Assembly (NCBI GenBank): GCA_025463005.1
Contig: JAOAPR010000027.1
Location: 62,001-126,000, forward strand
Source of the DNA: Bryobacterales bacterium
GTDB taxonomy: Bacteria; Acidobacteriota; Terriglobia; Bryobacterales; Bryobacteraceae
DNA length: 64,000 bases
Reading direction: 5' to 3'
Of the stretch, positions 26,408 through 34,904 are shown in pieces. How positions within the stretch are numbered: the stretch's first letter is position 1; each line of letters begins with the position of its first letter. Under the pieces are notes generated by a model, which saw only the letters and a list, made by a program, of their open reading frames with translations, had not been told where the DNA came from and did no database searches. The position numbers and the translations under genes are program-made.

Positions 26408-29400
26408 TTACCCGACGGGTTGCGGCTCCGGCCGCACACCCAGTTGCCGCAAGCACCGGTCGATCCACTGCTTGGTCAACTTCTCCTGGACGCCGTTCTG
26501 CGATAGACGCGTGCGGAGAGTGCCCCAATCCACGTGGTCGAGCTGCTGATCCTGGTTGAAGCAGGAGAACACGACAGTCTCCTCCCCGGTCTTAGGATCT
26601 TTATGGAGCTGGAGGCACTGCGCGCAGATCTCTTTCATCATGCACTGCATGGGCGAATTGATACTGCCGATGGCCTTGTGATCGGGGTTTAAGAACGGCG
26701 CTAGAACCGTGTGCCGCGCCCGCGCCACTGCGCCCATCATGGCGTCCGAGCCAATGACCACCAGGCGATCTACCGAGTGGAGCGAAATCTCACTCTCGTC
26801 TTCCAGCAGAGGAAGGGGCCCGAGATCGCCGCGGCCGTACGCCGCGATCGCTTCGACAATATTCCCTACAAACGCTTTGTCCTGCACACGTCCTGGAGTG
26901 AATCCGGGAGCTTCGTCGCAGCACCACACGACGATATCGGCGGCCTTCTCGATCTCCTCTACCTTGTAGCGGTCGATGATCTTTTTATAGCCGGCGAAAT
27001 AGACGGTTCGGGATCCTTGTGCACGAAGCTGCTGCCCGATCGAAAACAGTACGGCATTCCCCAGTCCGCCGCCGATCAGAAGTACCGTCTCCCGCGCGGG
27101 CGTTTCCGTCGGCGTGCCGGTGGGACCCATCAGGATCAGCGGCTCGCCCGGCTTGAGCAGAGCGCACAGATCGGACGATCCGCCCATTTCGAGCACAATG
27201 GTCGAGAGCAGCCCTTTTTCGCGATCGACCGAAGCGCCGGTGAGGGCTAATCCTTCCATACCGAGAACGGTGCCGTTGACGCGCGGAGCGAGCGCCTCGT
27301 AATTCTGCAGGCGATAGAATTGTCCCGGCTGGAACGCACGTGCCGCGGTAGGCGCCTCCGCGACCACTTCGACGATGTTCGGCGTCAGCCGGATCACGTC
27401 GCGCACGGTTGCGCGCAACTCGTAGTTGAGTTTTTTCAGCAGCTCGGCCGGTTGCGGAGCCGAAGGCTGCCTGCGCGCCAGCAGGCGCGATACCACGGGA
27501 TAACCCTGCTTGGCGCTGGCCATGGCCTTCACCACATTTCCGGCGAAGGAAGGGTGGAGATCGCCAAAGAAACTGATCCCGCGCAGATCTTTGCGAACCG
27601 ACATGAGCACGGCCGCTTGCGCCGGCTTCGCCACGCGCTCGGGTTTCACCGGCTGGCCGTTTTCGTCCACGGCCTGGAACCACTTGCCGTCCAGGAAAAC
27701 GTTGTGCAGATCTTCGCGTCCGAGCACGGTGTTGGGCTGCGTCCCGGCGGCGACCAGGATCGACTTGGCGGGCATCCTTACTGGGTCGCCGGAGGCGGCC
27801 TTCAGGCGTAACGCCGCGGCGTGGCCGTACTGGTCGAGCTCGACCATTTCCGGCGTCAGCAATTCCGCGAACCGAATGCCCTCCTCGAGCGCCTTGGAGA
27901 CTTCCTCGTGGTTCAGCGTGTAGCTGGGCGCGTCGATCAACCGGCGGCGGTACGCGATAGTAACTCCGCCCCAGCTGTTGAGCAGAGCGGCCAATTGGGG
28001 ATCGCGGCCCTCCCGAGCAGCCACGGCCCGTTCGGCGCGAATGGCGTGCGCGTGCGCCAGAAACTCGCCGGCCGTTTCGGTTTCCTCCGCGGTCCAGCCT
28101 GCCCGCACTTCGCGCTCGCCCTTTTCGGCTACAAGGGTCTCGTAGCGCTCCAGAAATTTCTCCACCTGCACGACGTAATACGCCATGGATTCCGTGGCCG
28201 TATCGATGGCGGTCAGGCCGCCGCCGATCACCACGATCGGCATGCGGAGCTGGAGATTGGCGACTGAGTTGGTCTTGGCCGCGCCGGTGAGCTGCAGCGC
28301 CATCAGGAAATCGGACGCCTGCCGTACGCCGCGCGCCAAGCCGTTCTTCATCGGGATGACCGTGGGCCGGCCAGCGCCTGCGCACAGCGCCACGTGGTCG
28401 AATCCCATGTCGAAGGCGCTGTCGATGGTCAGCGTTCCGCCGAAGCGCACGCCGCCGAACATGCTGAACTGCGCGCGCCGTTCGAGCAGCAGGCGGATCA
28501 GCTTGAGGAAATTTTTATTCCAACGAACTGTGATACCGTACTCGGCTACGCCGCCGAAGCCCGCCATCACGCGGTTGTCCAGCGATTCATACAGCTCGTT
28601 CACATCGCGAATGGGACGAAACGCCACGCGCTCGCCGTGAACGCTTACTCCGGAAATATCTTCGGGTAGCGGTTCGATCTTCAGTCCGTCGATGCCGACC
28701 ACAGTATGGCCGTCGTTCATCAGATGATGCGCCAACGTGAATCCGGATGGCCCGAGCCCGACCACCAAAACTTTATATCCGGAATCCGGCCGCGAAATCG
28801 GACGTGCGAAATTCAGCGGATTCCAGCGGGTCAGCAAGCTGTAAATCTCGAAGCCCCATGGCAGTTCCAGCACGTCTTTCAGCGTGCGCGTTTCCACCTG
28901 CGGGATGTCCACCGGATCCTGCTTCTGGAAAATGCAGGACTTCATGCAGTCATTGCAGATGCGGTGACCCGTGCCCGCGGCCATAGGATTGTCGATGGTA
29001 ACAATCGCCAGCGCGCCGACGGTGTTCCCCTCCTGCTTGACCAGATTCATCTCGGAGATTTTCTCTTCGAGCGGGCAACCGGCCAGAGTGATGCCGAATA
29101 CGGTCGACTTAAATGACCCGTCCTTCTCCTTGAGGCCGGTCGAGCAACTGTCCTTGCCCTGGTTGTGGCACTTGATGCAGTAGTTGGCCTGATCGAGCGC
29201 CGCGTTCAGGTTCATTCCGGCATCCGTGAGCTTGAACCCTTCGCGATGCCGCCAGTGGTGCTCGGGAAGCGCCAGCATCGCGACGCCGTTGGAGCGTAAA
29301 GTCTCCACCGGGATCAGATGCGTCATATCCAGCTTGTGAGGAACTCTGAACAGCACTCCGTGGTGGTGCTTTTCGATCCCTGCCGGCGAAAGCGCGGCCC

Positions 29401-29917
29401 ACGCGGCGTACTGCGCGGCGATATGGAGCTGGGGCTGATGTTCCTGCTCGGCATCGAGCCAACGGGAGACGTGTTCCACGAAGCTCGCTTCTGTTAGAGG
29501 CTCGCTAAAAAGCGCTTCCAGCTCCGCCGCTACGGCCAGGCCGTTGATCGCGCTGGCCTGCTCCTTCGAGACGCCGCTGATGGCCTTCTTTTGAACGAAT
29601 CGTCGCTTTAGCGCGTAGATGGGCGCCAGGCTGTGGTGTTTGGCCTGCAGCGCGCGCAGATCGGCGGAAATACCGAACAGCTCGCCTATGAAATCCTCGA
29701 CGTGCGGCGCCAATTCGACAATGAGATCGGACTGCTGTTTGCGCGAGAGGGCGCTCGGGTTAGCCCTAACGTCAAGCAGGCGCTGCGAGAGATCTGGGCT
29801 GGACGAACGAAGCTGCTGCAGGAACGTCTCGTCTAAACGAGCTAGTCCCTGCTGTTGGTACAGGTCCTCAAACGAGAGTCCAAACCTGAGATCGAGCTGA
29901 TCAGAACTGGTATGCAT
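26408..29917 (-). CDS. Fused GltD-like / NfnA-like flavin and iron-sulfur oxidoreductase
   Basis: An unusually long 1169-residue cytoplasmic protein. Residues 1-230 are a helical region of unknown role. Next comes a GltD/NfnB-like part: cluster ligands C247, C250, C258, C281 and C321, C324, C328 for two [4Fe-4S] centres, then FAD and NAD(P) Rossmann motifs (VVGLGPSGFTLAHHLM near 385, VVIGGGLTAIDTATES further on). From about 830 is a ferredoxin-reductase/PyrK/NfnA-like part (FQPGQFYRLQNYE, LIGGGLGNAVLF) ending with a [2Fe-2S] motif C1092, C1098, C1101, C1119. This equals both subunits of NADH-dependent ferredoxin:NADP oxidoreductase in one chain, so transhydrogenase or electron-bifurcating activity is possible but untested. 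It stands alone. Confidence 0.85.
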   Translation of the reverse strand: MHTSSDQLDLRFGLSFEDLYQQQGLARLDETFLQQLRSSSPDLSQRLLDVRANPSALSRKQQSDLIVELAPHVEDFIGELFGISADLRALQAKHHSLAPIYALKRRFVQKKAISGVSKEQASAINGLAVAAELEALFSEPLTEASFVEHVSRWLDAEQEHQPQLHIAAQYAAWAALSPAGIEKHHHGVLFRVPHKLDMTHLIPVETLRSNGVAMLALPEHHWRHREGFKLTDAGMNLNAALDQANYCIKCHNQGKDSCSTGLKEKDGSFKSTVFGITLAGCPLEEKISEMNLVKQEGNTVGALAIVTIDNPMAAGTGHRICNDCMKSCIFQKQDPVDIPQVETRTLKDVLELPWGFEIYSLLTRWNPLNFARPISRPDSGYKVLVVGLGPSGFTLAHHLMNDGHTVVGIDGLKIEPLPEDISGVSVHGERVAFRPIRDVNELYESLDNRVMAGFGGVAEYGITVRWNKNFLKLIRLLLERRAQFSMFGGVRFGGTLTIDSAFDMGFDHVALCAGAGRPTVIPMKNGLARGVRQASDFLMALQLTGAAKTNSVANLQLRMPIVVIGGGLTAIDTATESMAYYVVQVEKFLERYETLVAEKGEREVRAGWTAEETETAGEFLAHAHAIRAERAVAAREGRDPQLAALLNSWGGVTIAYRRRLIDAPSYTLNHEEVSKALEEGIRFAELLTPEMVELDQYGHAAALRLKAASGDPVRMPAKSILVAAGTQPNTVLGREDLHNVFLDGKWFQAVDENGQPVKPERVAKPAQAAVLMSVRKDLRGISFFGDLHPSFAGNVVKAMASAKQGYPVVSRLLARRQPSAPQPAELLKKLNYELRATVRDVIRLTPNIVEVVAEAPTAARAFQPGQFYRLQNYEALAPRVNGTVLGMEGLALTGASVDREKGLLSTIVLEMGGSSDLCALLKPGEPLILMGPTGTPTETPARETVLLIGGGLGNAVLFSIGQQLRAQGSRTVYFAGYKKIIDRYKVEEIEKAADIVVWCCDEAPGFTPGRVQDKAFVGNIVEAIAAYGRGDLGPLPLLEDESEISLHSVDRLVVIGSDAMMGAVARARHTVLAPFLNPDHKAIGSINSPMQCMMKEICAQCLQLHKDPKTGEETVVFSCFNQDQQLDHVDWGTLRTRLSQNGVQEKLTKQWIDRCLRQLGVRPEPQPVG

Positions 29918-30230
29918 CTGTAGGGCCAGCCTGGCAAAAACCGGGGGCTGAATTCAACGAGCCGGAAAGAGGGCTTGTGAGCCCATCATATCAATTGAAT
30001 TGCTTCCGCTGGTCAATTGCATTACACCGGCTCGCGAAAATAATTCTTTTTGGGAACAAAACAACGAGGGGGCTCGTCCGTCTATATAACAAAGCAGCAC
30101 GCCTCCGCGCGGTTTCCTTGCCCCCCAACACAAGCCTCCGCGCGGGGGCCCCTAATCCTGATAAACCAAGTATACACGCGCGTTCCGAAAACGGTCAGTA
30201 TGGACGCTGTCCGCAAATGAACGGCCGCCG
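29918..30230. other. Intergenic region upstream of the fused oxidoreductase
   Basis: No gene is supported in these 313 bases between two minus-strand genes. On the minus strand TTGACC (30011-30016) and TATGAT (29985-29990) could form a promoter for the oxidoreductase, but their 20-base spacing is long. A 12-base direct repeat GCCTCCGCGCGG occurs twice near 30104 and 30134. The middle is AT-rich compared with the flanks. Confidence 0.4.
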
Positions 30231-31823
30231 CTAACCCCTGAACTCCACTACGCGCGCGATCTTCACGGCTTTGTTCTCGAGCAGTTGCGCGAGCACCGCT
30301 TCGGGAACCACGCTATCGGTCTCGACAATCGCCAGCGCCTGGCGGATCTCCGCCTGTTTGGGCGGCGTGTCCTGTCGTCCTAAAGAAAAATTAGCGATAT
30401 TGATGCGATTCTGTCCCAGGACGGAACCGATCCAGCCGATAACTCCAGGCACATCCTCGTTCTTGAAAAACAACAGGTGGCCTGCAAGGGACACCTCACA
30501 CGTAATCCCGTCCACTTGAGTCAGCCGCGGACGATCGAACACCACCACGCCCTCAACCGTCGTCACCCCGGTGTCGGTTTCGAGCTCGAGCCCGACCGAA
30601 TCCGCTCGTCCGGCGCGCGAATCGTGATGTTCCGCATAGCTTACGCCGCGGTCAGCCGCGAACTGCAGCGCATTCACCACGTTGGCATTCAGGGCCAGCG
30701 ATCGGCTCAGCACCCCCGCTACGCCCGAGTTGCGAACCAATGCCGTATTCTGCTCGGCGATTTTCCCGTGATACGTCAGCCGCACCGCGCGCGGATTTCC
30801 GCTGGCAATGTGCGCCGCGAAGGTTCCCAGACGCTGGGCCAGCGCAGCAAACGGTCCCACCGCGCGATATTGTTCGGCGGTCATGGCCGGAACATTCACG
30901 GCGTTCAGGGCGACTCCGCGCTGCAGATATTCGACCACCTGCTCGACGATGCGCACGCCGACAATTTCCTGCGCTTCTTCAGTTGAGCCGCCGATGTGCG
31001 GCGTCGCTAGCACAGTCTCCAGCGCCAGCAGCGGGTCGCCAGCCGCCGGCGGCTCGGTCTGAAACACGTCGAGCGCGGCCCCGGCCACTTTGCCGGATTG
31101 GATCGCGCGCGCGAGGGCTTCGCCGTCCACAAGTTCCCCGCGGGCGCAGTTGATAATTCGCACGCCGGTCTTCATCTTGGCGAAGGCCGCGTCATTCAGC
31201 ATCGCGTTGGTTTCTTTGGTCAGTGCGACGTGCACGGTGATGTAGTCGCATTGTTCGTACAATTCGTCCAGACTGGCCAGCGAAACACCCAGGTCCGCGG
31301 CGCTCTGCGAATTCACATACGGGTCGCTGGCGATGATCTTCATTTCGAAACCGCGGGCGCGCCGAACCACTTCCTGGCCGATGCTACCCAGGCCGAGAAT
31401 ACCCAGCTTCTTGCCGCGCAACTCGGTTCCCATGAACTTCTTCTTTTCCCACTTGCCCGCCTTGGTAGAGAGAACTGCTTGGGGAAGTGACCGCGCCATA
31501 CTGAGCATCAATCCCAGGGTGTGTTCAGCGACCGATACTGCATTGCCGCCGGGAGTGTTCATCACCAGCACGCCTGCGGCGGTGGCGGCAGGAAGATCGA
31601 CATTGTCCACGCCCACGCCCGCGCGTCCGATTACCTTCAGCTTGGGCGCCTTCGCAAGCACGTCCGCGTTCACCTTTACGGCGCTACGCACCAACAGAGC
31701 GTCCGCGTCCGCCAGGTGCTGCGCGTATTCTTTCGGATTGGATACAACCACATCCCAACCAGGCTGCGCATTCAACAGCTCGATTCCCGCCGCAGCTAGC
31801 GGCTCGGCCACAAGAACCTTCAT
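30231..31823 (-). CDS. serA: D-3-phosphoglycerate dehydrogenase, long form with ACT domain
   Basis: A 530-residue enzyme for the first step of serine synthesis, oxidising 3-phosphoglycerate to 3-phosphohydroxypyruvate with NAD. The Rossmann motif GILGLGSIGQEVVRRA, the catalytic CARGELVDGEAL (Arg) and LATPHIGGSTEEA (His) are intact. The C-terminal half has the allosteric-substrate-binding domain and a final ACT domain (KNEDVPGVIGWIGSVLGQNR) that usually mediates serine feedback. The upstream gene for a class V aminotransferase ends 3 bases before the start, so the two form an operon that could perform the first two steps of serine synthesis. Confidence 0.96.
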   Translation of the reverse strand: MKVLVAEPLAAAGIELLNAQPGWDVVVSNPKEYAQHLADADALLVRSAVKVNADVLAKAPKLKVIGRAGVGVDNVDLPAATAAGVLVMNTPGGNAVSVAEHTLGLMLSMARSLPQAVLSTKAGKWEKKKFMGTELRGKKLGILGLGSIGQEVVRRARGFEMKIIASDPYVNSQSAADLGVSLASLDELYEQCDYITVHVALTKETNAMLNDAAFAKMKTGVRIINCARGELVDGEALARAIQSGKVAGAALDVFQTEPPAAGDPLLALETVLATPHIGGSTEEAQEIVGVRIVEQVVEYLQRGVALNAVNVPAMTAEQYRAVGPFAALAQRLGTFAAHIASGNPRAVRLTYHGKIAEQNTALVRNSGVAGVLSRSLALNANVVNALQFAADRGVSYAEHHDSRAGRADSVGLELETDTGVTTVEGVVVFDRPRLTQVDGITCEVSLAGHLLFFKNEDVPGVIGWIGSVLGQNRINIANFSLGRQDTPPKQAEIRQALAIVETDSVVPEAVLAQLLENKAVKIARVVEFRG

Positions 31824-31826
31824 GAG

Positions 31827-33002
31827 CTAGGCGTTTACCGTTTCCTTTTTGGCGATGGCCCGTTCGGCGTACACCCGCTGTACGGCCGCGACACCTTTGC
31901 CGAGCTCCACGGGCACGCCATTCGCATGCAGGATCAGCTCCAGCTCGGCCACCATCGCGAACAGATCCGGAAAATCGAAATACCCCAGATGCGCGATCCG
32001 GAAAATCTGTCCCTTCATGGAACCCTGGCCGTTGGCGATGATGGATCCGAAGCGGCTGCGGAACTCTTTTACGATGACGCCCGAATCCAGACCCTTGGGA
32101 GCTTTGATCGAGGTCACCGAGGACCCGGGGTTCTCTCCCGCGAACAATTCCAGCCCAAGTGCTTCGCACGCCACGCGGGTCGCGTAAGCGAGCTGCTGCG
32201 CGTTATCCACCAGCTTGGCCATGGTGAGCTGCTTGATGTACTTCAGCGCTTCCGCCAGGGCCAGCATCAGCGCCGTATTCGGCGTCCAGGCGGATTCGCC
32301 TCCCGCCGCCATTTTGCGCTCTTTCTTCAAGCTGAAATAATAGTGCGGCAGCTTGGCCGTATCCATGAAGGCCCAGGCTTTCGGTCCGATCGCCATGAAC
32401 GCCAGTCCTGGCGGGATCATGAACGCTTTCTGCGATCCGCCGATGCAGATATCGATGCCCCAGCCGTCGATGTCGAGGGGCATGGTGCCCATGCCGGTGA
32501 TCGCATCCACCACGAAAATCGCGCCGCTCTTCTTGACTGCCTCGCCCATCGCGCGCACATCGTGCACGGCGCCGGTGGAGGTTTCTGATGCCTGCACGAA
32601 CACGCCCTTCGCGTCCGGATTCGCAGCCAGCGCCTGCGCCACCGTTTCCGCCTTGACGGCCTGTCCGTAAGGAGCTTCCAAAACCACCGCATTCAGGCCG
32701 TATGCTTTGACGATTTCCACCCAGCGTTCGCCGAATTTTCCCGCCGTACACACGATTGCGCGATCGCCCGGTGAAAAACAATTGGACACTGACGCGTCCA
32801 TGGCTCCAGTTCCCGACGCGACCAGTACCAGCACGTCGTGCGACGTGCCCAGCACTTCCTTGAGGTCCGCGAGAACGGTGCTGTAAAGGTTGCGAAAATC
32901 CTGCGTTCGATGGTGCAGATCGGCGTCCATCATCGCGTGGAGAGCCTTTGGATAGAGAGGGGTCGGCCCCGGAGTTAACAGGCGTTGTTTCTTAATGTGC
33001 AT
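31827..33002 (-). CDS. Class V PLP aminotransferase (alanine-glyoxylate / phosphoserine type)
   Basis: A 391-residue fold-type I aminotransferase. The start RLLTPGPTPLYPKALHAM is typical of alanine-glyoxylate/serine-pyruvate aminotransferases; VLVASGTGAMDASVSNCFSP binds the cofactor phosphate, VVDAITGMG has the pyridine-binding Asp, and the Lys in GGSQKAFMIPPGLAF forms the Schiff base. Being in an operon with serA, it may act as the phosphoserine aminotransferase, as class V enzymes do in several phyla. A glyoxylate- or pyruvate-linked role is the alternative. The start is 67 bases from the divergent yqeY-like gene. Confidence 0.92.
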   Translation of the reverse strand: MHIKKQRLLTPGPTPLYPKALHAMMDADLHHRTQDFRNLYSTVLADLKEVLGTSHDVLVLVASGTGAMDASVSNCFSPGDRAIVCTAGKFGERWVEIVKAYGLNAVVLEAPYGQAVKAETVAQALAANPDAKGVFVQASETSTGAVHDVRAMGEAVKKSGAIFVVDAITGMGTMPLDIDGWGIDICIGGSQKAFMIPPGLAFMAIGPKAWAFMDTAKLPHYYFSLKKERKMAAGGESAWTPNTALMLALAEALKYIKQLTMAKLVDNAQQLAYATRVACEALGLELFAGENPGSSVTSIKAPKGLDSGVIVKEFRSRFGSIIANGQGSMKGQIFRIAHLGYFDFPDLFAMVAELELILHANGVPVELGKGVAAVQRVYAERAIAKKETVNA

Positions 33003-33069
33003 GGGGATTGGGACTACTTTTTCAGCATAGCATCGCGTAGACTGAGGGAATTATGGCGTTGAGGAATTT

Positions 33070-33516
33070 ATGGCATTGATCGATCAAGTGCAAAAAGATA
33101 TGGTCGCGGCGATGAAGGGCCGCGAGGAAACGCGCCTGGACGCGCTGCGCATGCTCAAGACCGCCCTCATGAAGCACAAAGTGGACACCATGAAGGACCT
33201 CGACGAGCAGAGCGAGCTGCAGATTCTGAACATGCTGGTCAAACAGCGCCGCGAATCCGCCGACATGTTCCGCAAAGGAAATCGTCCTGAGCTCGCCGAC
33301 AAGGAAGAAGCCGAGCTGAAGCTGATTGAATCCTACATGCCGTCCGCGCCCACCGAGGCGGAGATCGACGCCGCCATCGCCGCCGCACTGGCCGAATCGG
33401 GGACAACATCGCTTAAGCAGATGGGCGTGGTAATGAAAGCGGCGCAGGCCAAGCTTGCAGGCAAGCGGGTCGACGGCAAAGCTCTCAGCGATCGTGTACG
33501 CGCGAAGCTGAGCTAA
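33070..33516 (+). CDS. GatB/YqeY domain-containing protein
   Basis: A 148-residue protein made of the helical YqeY domain that also forms the tail of GatB. Family features include the N-terminal helix MALIDQVQKDMVAAMKGREE, LDALRMLKTALMKHKV, and the segment ELKLIESYMPSAPTEAEIDA, followed by the small C-terminal tRNA-binding-like bundle. In GatB this module contacts tRNA; the function of free-standing YqeY is not settled. The following membrane-protein gene starts 7 bases after its stop. Confidence 0.93.
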   Translation: MALIDQVQKDMVAAMKGREETRLDALRMLKTALMKHKVDTMKDLDEQSELQILNMLVKQRRESADMFRKGNRPELADKEEAELKLIESYMPSAPTEAEIDAAIAAALAESGTTSLKQMGVVMKAAQAKLAGKRVDGKALSDRVRAKLS

Positions 33517-33523
33517 GCGTGGA

Positions 33524-34129
33524 ATGAGTTCGATCACGCTGGCGCAGGCGGCGCTGTTCGCCTCGCTGGCGATGGTCCTGCTCGCGGGATTCTACCTGGT
33601 CGACAGTGCGGCACTGCTCGCGAGCGCTCCTGTATTGGTCTTCCTCGGCAGCGTGGTTCCCACCTTAGTCTGGGCTGGATTCTTCTTTGTCGTTTACCGG
33701 AGTCCTGCTTCTGCCCGCACAGTCACGTGGCTCGCGCTGGTATTCGCCGTACTGCTGGAGGCAGTTGTGGTGTGCATCCGGATGCAGCAGTCGGTAAATT
33801 ACTGGACGCCGTTCGGCAACGCGCTCAGTTTGCCAGGCTGGCTACTCCGGATCGGATGGACCGTGTTTCTGATTGCATTCGCGATCGCTCCCACTCACCT
33901 TCGTACGCGGCAGATCGCGCTGGTGCTCGCGATCATCTCAGCACCATCCGCCGTGAGCAGCGCTTACGATGCATGGAACAACTCGATCGGTTTCCTCCTG
34001 AATGATATTCCGACCGAGGCTCTCTGGCGCGCGCTGATTACACCTGCTATACGGACCATCTACTGGATATCGCAAATTCTTTTTCTGTGGACGGTGTGGC
34101 GAAATTCCGAAACTGCGCGATCCCGTTGA
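33524..34129 (+). CDS. Hypothetical integral membrane protein
   Basis: A 201-residue hydrophobic protein with about six transmembrane helices (for example ALFASLAMVLLAGFYLVDSA, LVFLGSVVPTLVWAGFFFVV, and TWLALVFAVLLEAVVV) and short polar loops. It has no recognisable catalytic motif and no signal for a known family. It follows the yqeY gene by 7 bases and is probably cotranscribed with it. The next gene has its own promoter. Confidence 0.7.
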   Translation: MSSITLAQAALFASLAMVLLAGFYLVDSAALLASAPVLVFLGSVVPTLVWAGFFFVVYRSPASARTVTWLALVFAVLLEAVVVCIRMQQSVNYWTPFGNALSLPGWLLRIGWTVFLIAFAIAPTHLRTRQIALVLAIISAPSAVSSAYDAWNNSIGFLLNDIPTEALWRALITPAIRTIYWISQILFLWTVWRNSETARSR

Positions 34130-34183
34130 GCCAATTTTCTGCGCACCTCGCACCGCAAGAATTACCATCGCATGAGAAGTCCC

Positions 34184-34212
34184 TTGACTCGCTGCATGCA
34201 GCGAGTTATAAG
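34184..34212 (+). promoter_or_regulatory. Sigma70-type promoter with a perfect 20-bp palindromic operator
   Basis: TTGACT (34184-34189), a 17-base spacer and TATAAG (34207-34212) form a near-consensus promoter 24 bases before the histidine-kinase-like gene. The perfect 20-bp palindrome ACTCGCTGCATGCAGCGAGT (34187-34206) starts inside the -35 box and fills the spacer up to the -10 box. A dimeric repressor bound there would exclude RNA polymerase. The expected transcript would start near 34219, leaving a short leader, and would run through the trp and tyr genes. Confidence 0.75.
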
Positions 34213-34235
34213 AAACATGTCCATAAAAATTCCCC

Positions 34236-34880
34236 ATGAGTTCTATTGCCACACTGCGGCGCGAGGCGCCGGCTGAGGTACGGTTCGTGTCGGCTGAAGT
34301 ACTAAGTACGGTGGCGCATGAGTTGCGCCAGCCGCTCTCGAATATTGAGGCCATCGCATACTATCTGAGGATGATCCTGCCGGCTGGTGATCCGAAGATT
34401 CAAGCGCAGCTCGCCCGCATCCGGGAGTTAGTGGAGCAGTCCAACTGGATTCTCGAGAACGCCTTGCGCTTAAGTGAGACCACTTCTGTTGCGCCTCAGC
34501 CAGTTGCTCTGGAAGAACTGATCACCGCGTCCGTTTCCTCTTCGAGCGCGGTGCGCGAGAGCGTGATTCTTGCGCTCAGCGGAGACTTGCCGCTGGTGCA
34601 TCTGGACCCTCGCGAGGGCCGCGACCTGGTGGACTCTCTGCTGATCCTGTTCCGAGCCATGACCGACGGGAAAGGTCCTGTCACGGTGACAACTTCGGCG
34701 CGCCCCGAGGGGGGCGTGCTGATGGAGATCCATGCGTTCGGAAACAGCTCGCATAGCGTTGCCGGCTCGGAAATGGCGCTCGAAAGCGCGCGGCGCATCG
34801 CCGCATCGCACGGCGGAACGTTCGTGGTGGAGGCCGCCGGCCCGGCGGGTGGGATTCGCGGACGCCTGATGTTACCATGA
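34236..34880 (+). CDS. Histidine-kinase-like protein lacking ATP-binding motifs (ChpT/Spo0B-like)
   Basis: A 214-residue soluble protein. Residues 20-75 form a HisKA dimerisation helix pair with a good H-box, VAHELRQPLSNIEAIAYYLR (His28). The C-terminal part has the outline of the GHKL ATPase fold, ending GGTFVVEAAGPAGGIRGRLM, but the N-box Asn is lost (LLILFRAMTDG), the G1 DxGxG is AFGNSSH and the G2 GxGLGL is SEMALES. ATP binding is therefore unlikely, while phosphorylation of His28 by a response regulator remains possible, as in the phosphotransferases ChpT and Spo0B. No sensor or membrane segment is present. It ends 24 bases before trpC and is expected to be cotranscribed with it. Confidence 0.75.
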   Translation: MSSIATLRREAPAEVRFVSAEVLSTVAHELRQPLSNIEAIAYYLRMILPAGDPKIQAQLARIRELVEQSNWILENALRLSETTSVAPQPVALEELITASVSSSSAVRESVILALSGDLPLVHLDPREGRDLVDSLLILFRAMTDGKGPVTVTTSARPEGGVLMEIHAFGNSSHSVAGSEMALESARRIAASHGGTFVVEAAGPAGGIRGRLMLP

Positions 34881-34904
34881 GGGTTTCCCCTCGCGGTAAC
34901 TCAA

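Noticed and set aside
26985-28385. A 466-codon frame on the same strand as the fused oxidoreductase
   Set aside because: It is a frame-shifted reading of that gene, with an Arg/Gly-rich composition and no motifs.
29977-30234. An 85-codon plus-strand frame in the gap before serA
   Set aside because: The translation looks like non-coding sequence, it lacks a ribosome site, and it runs antisense into the serA stop.
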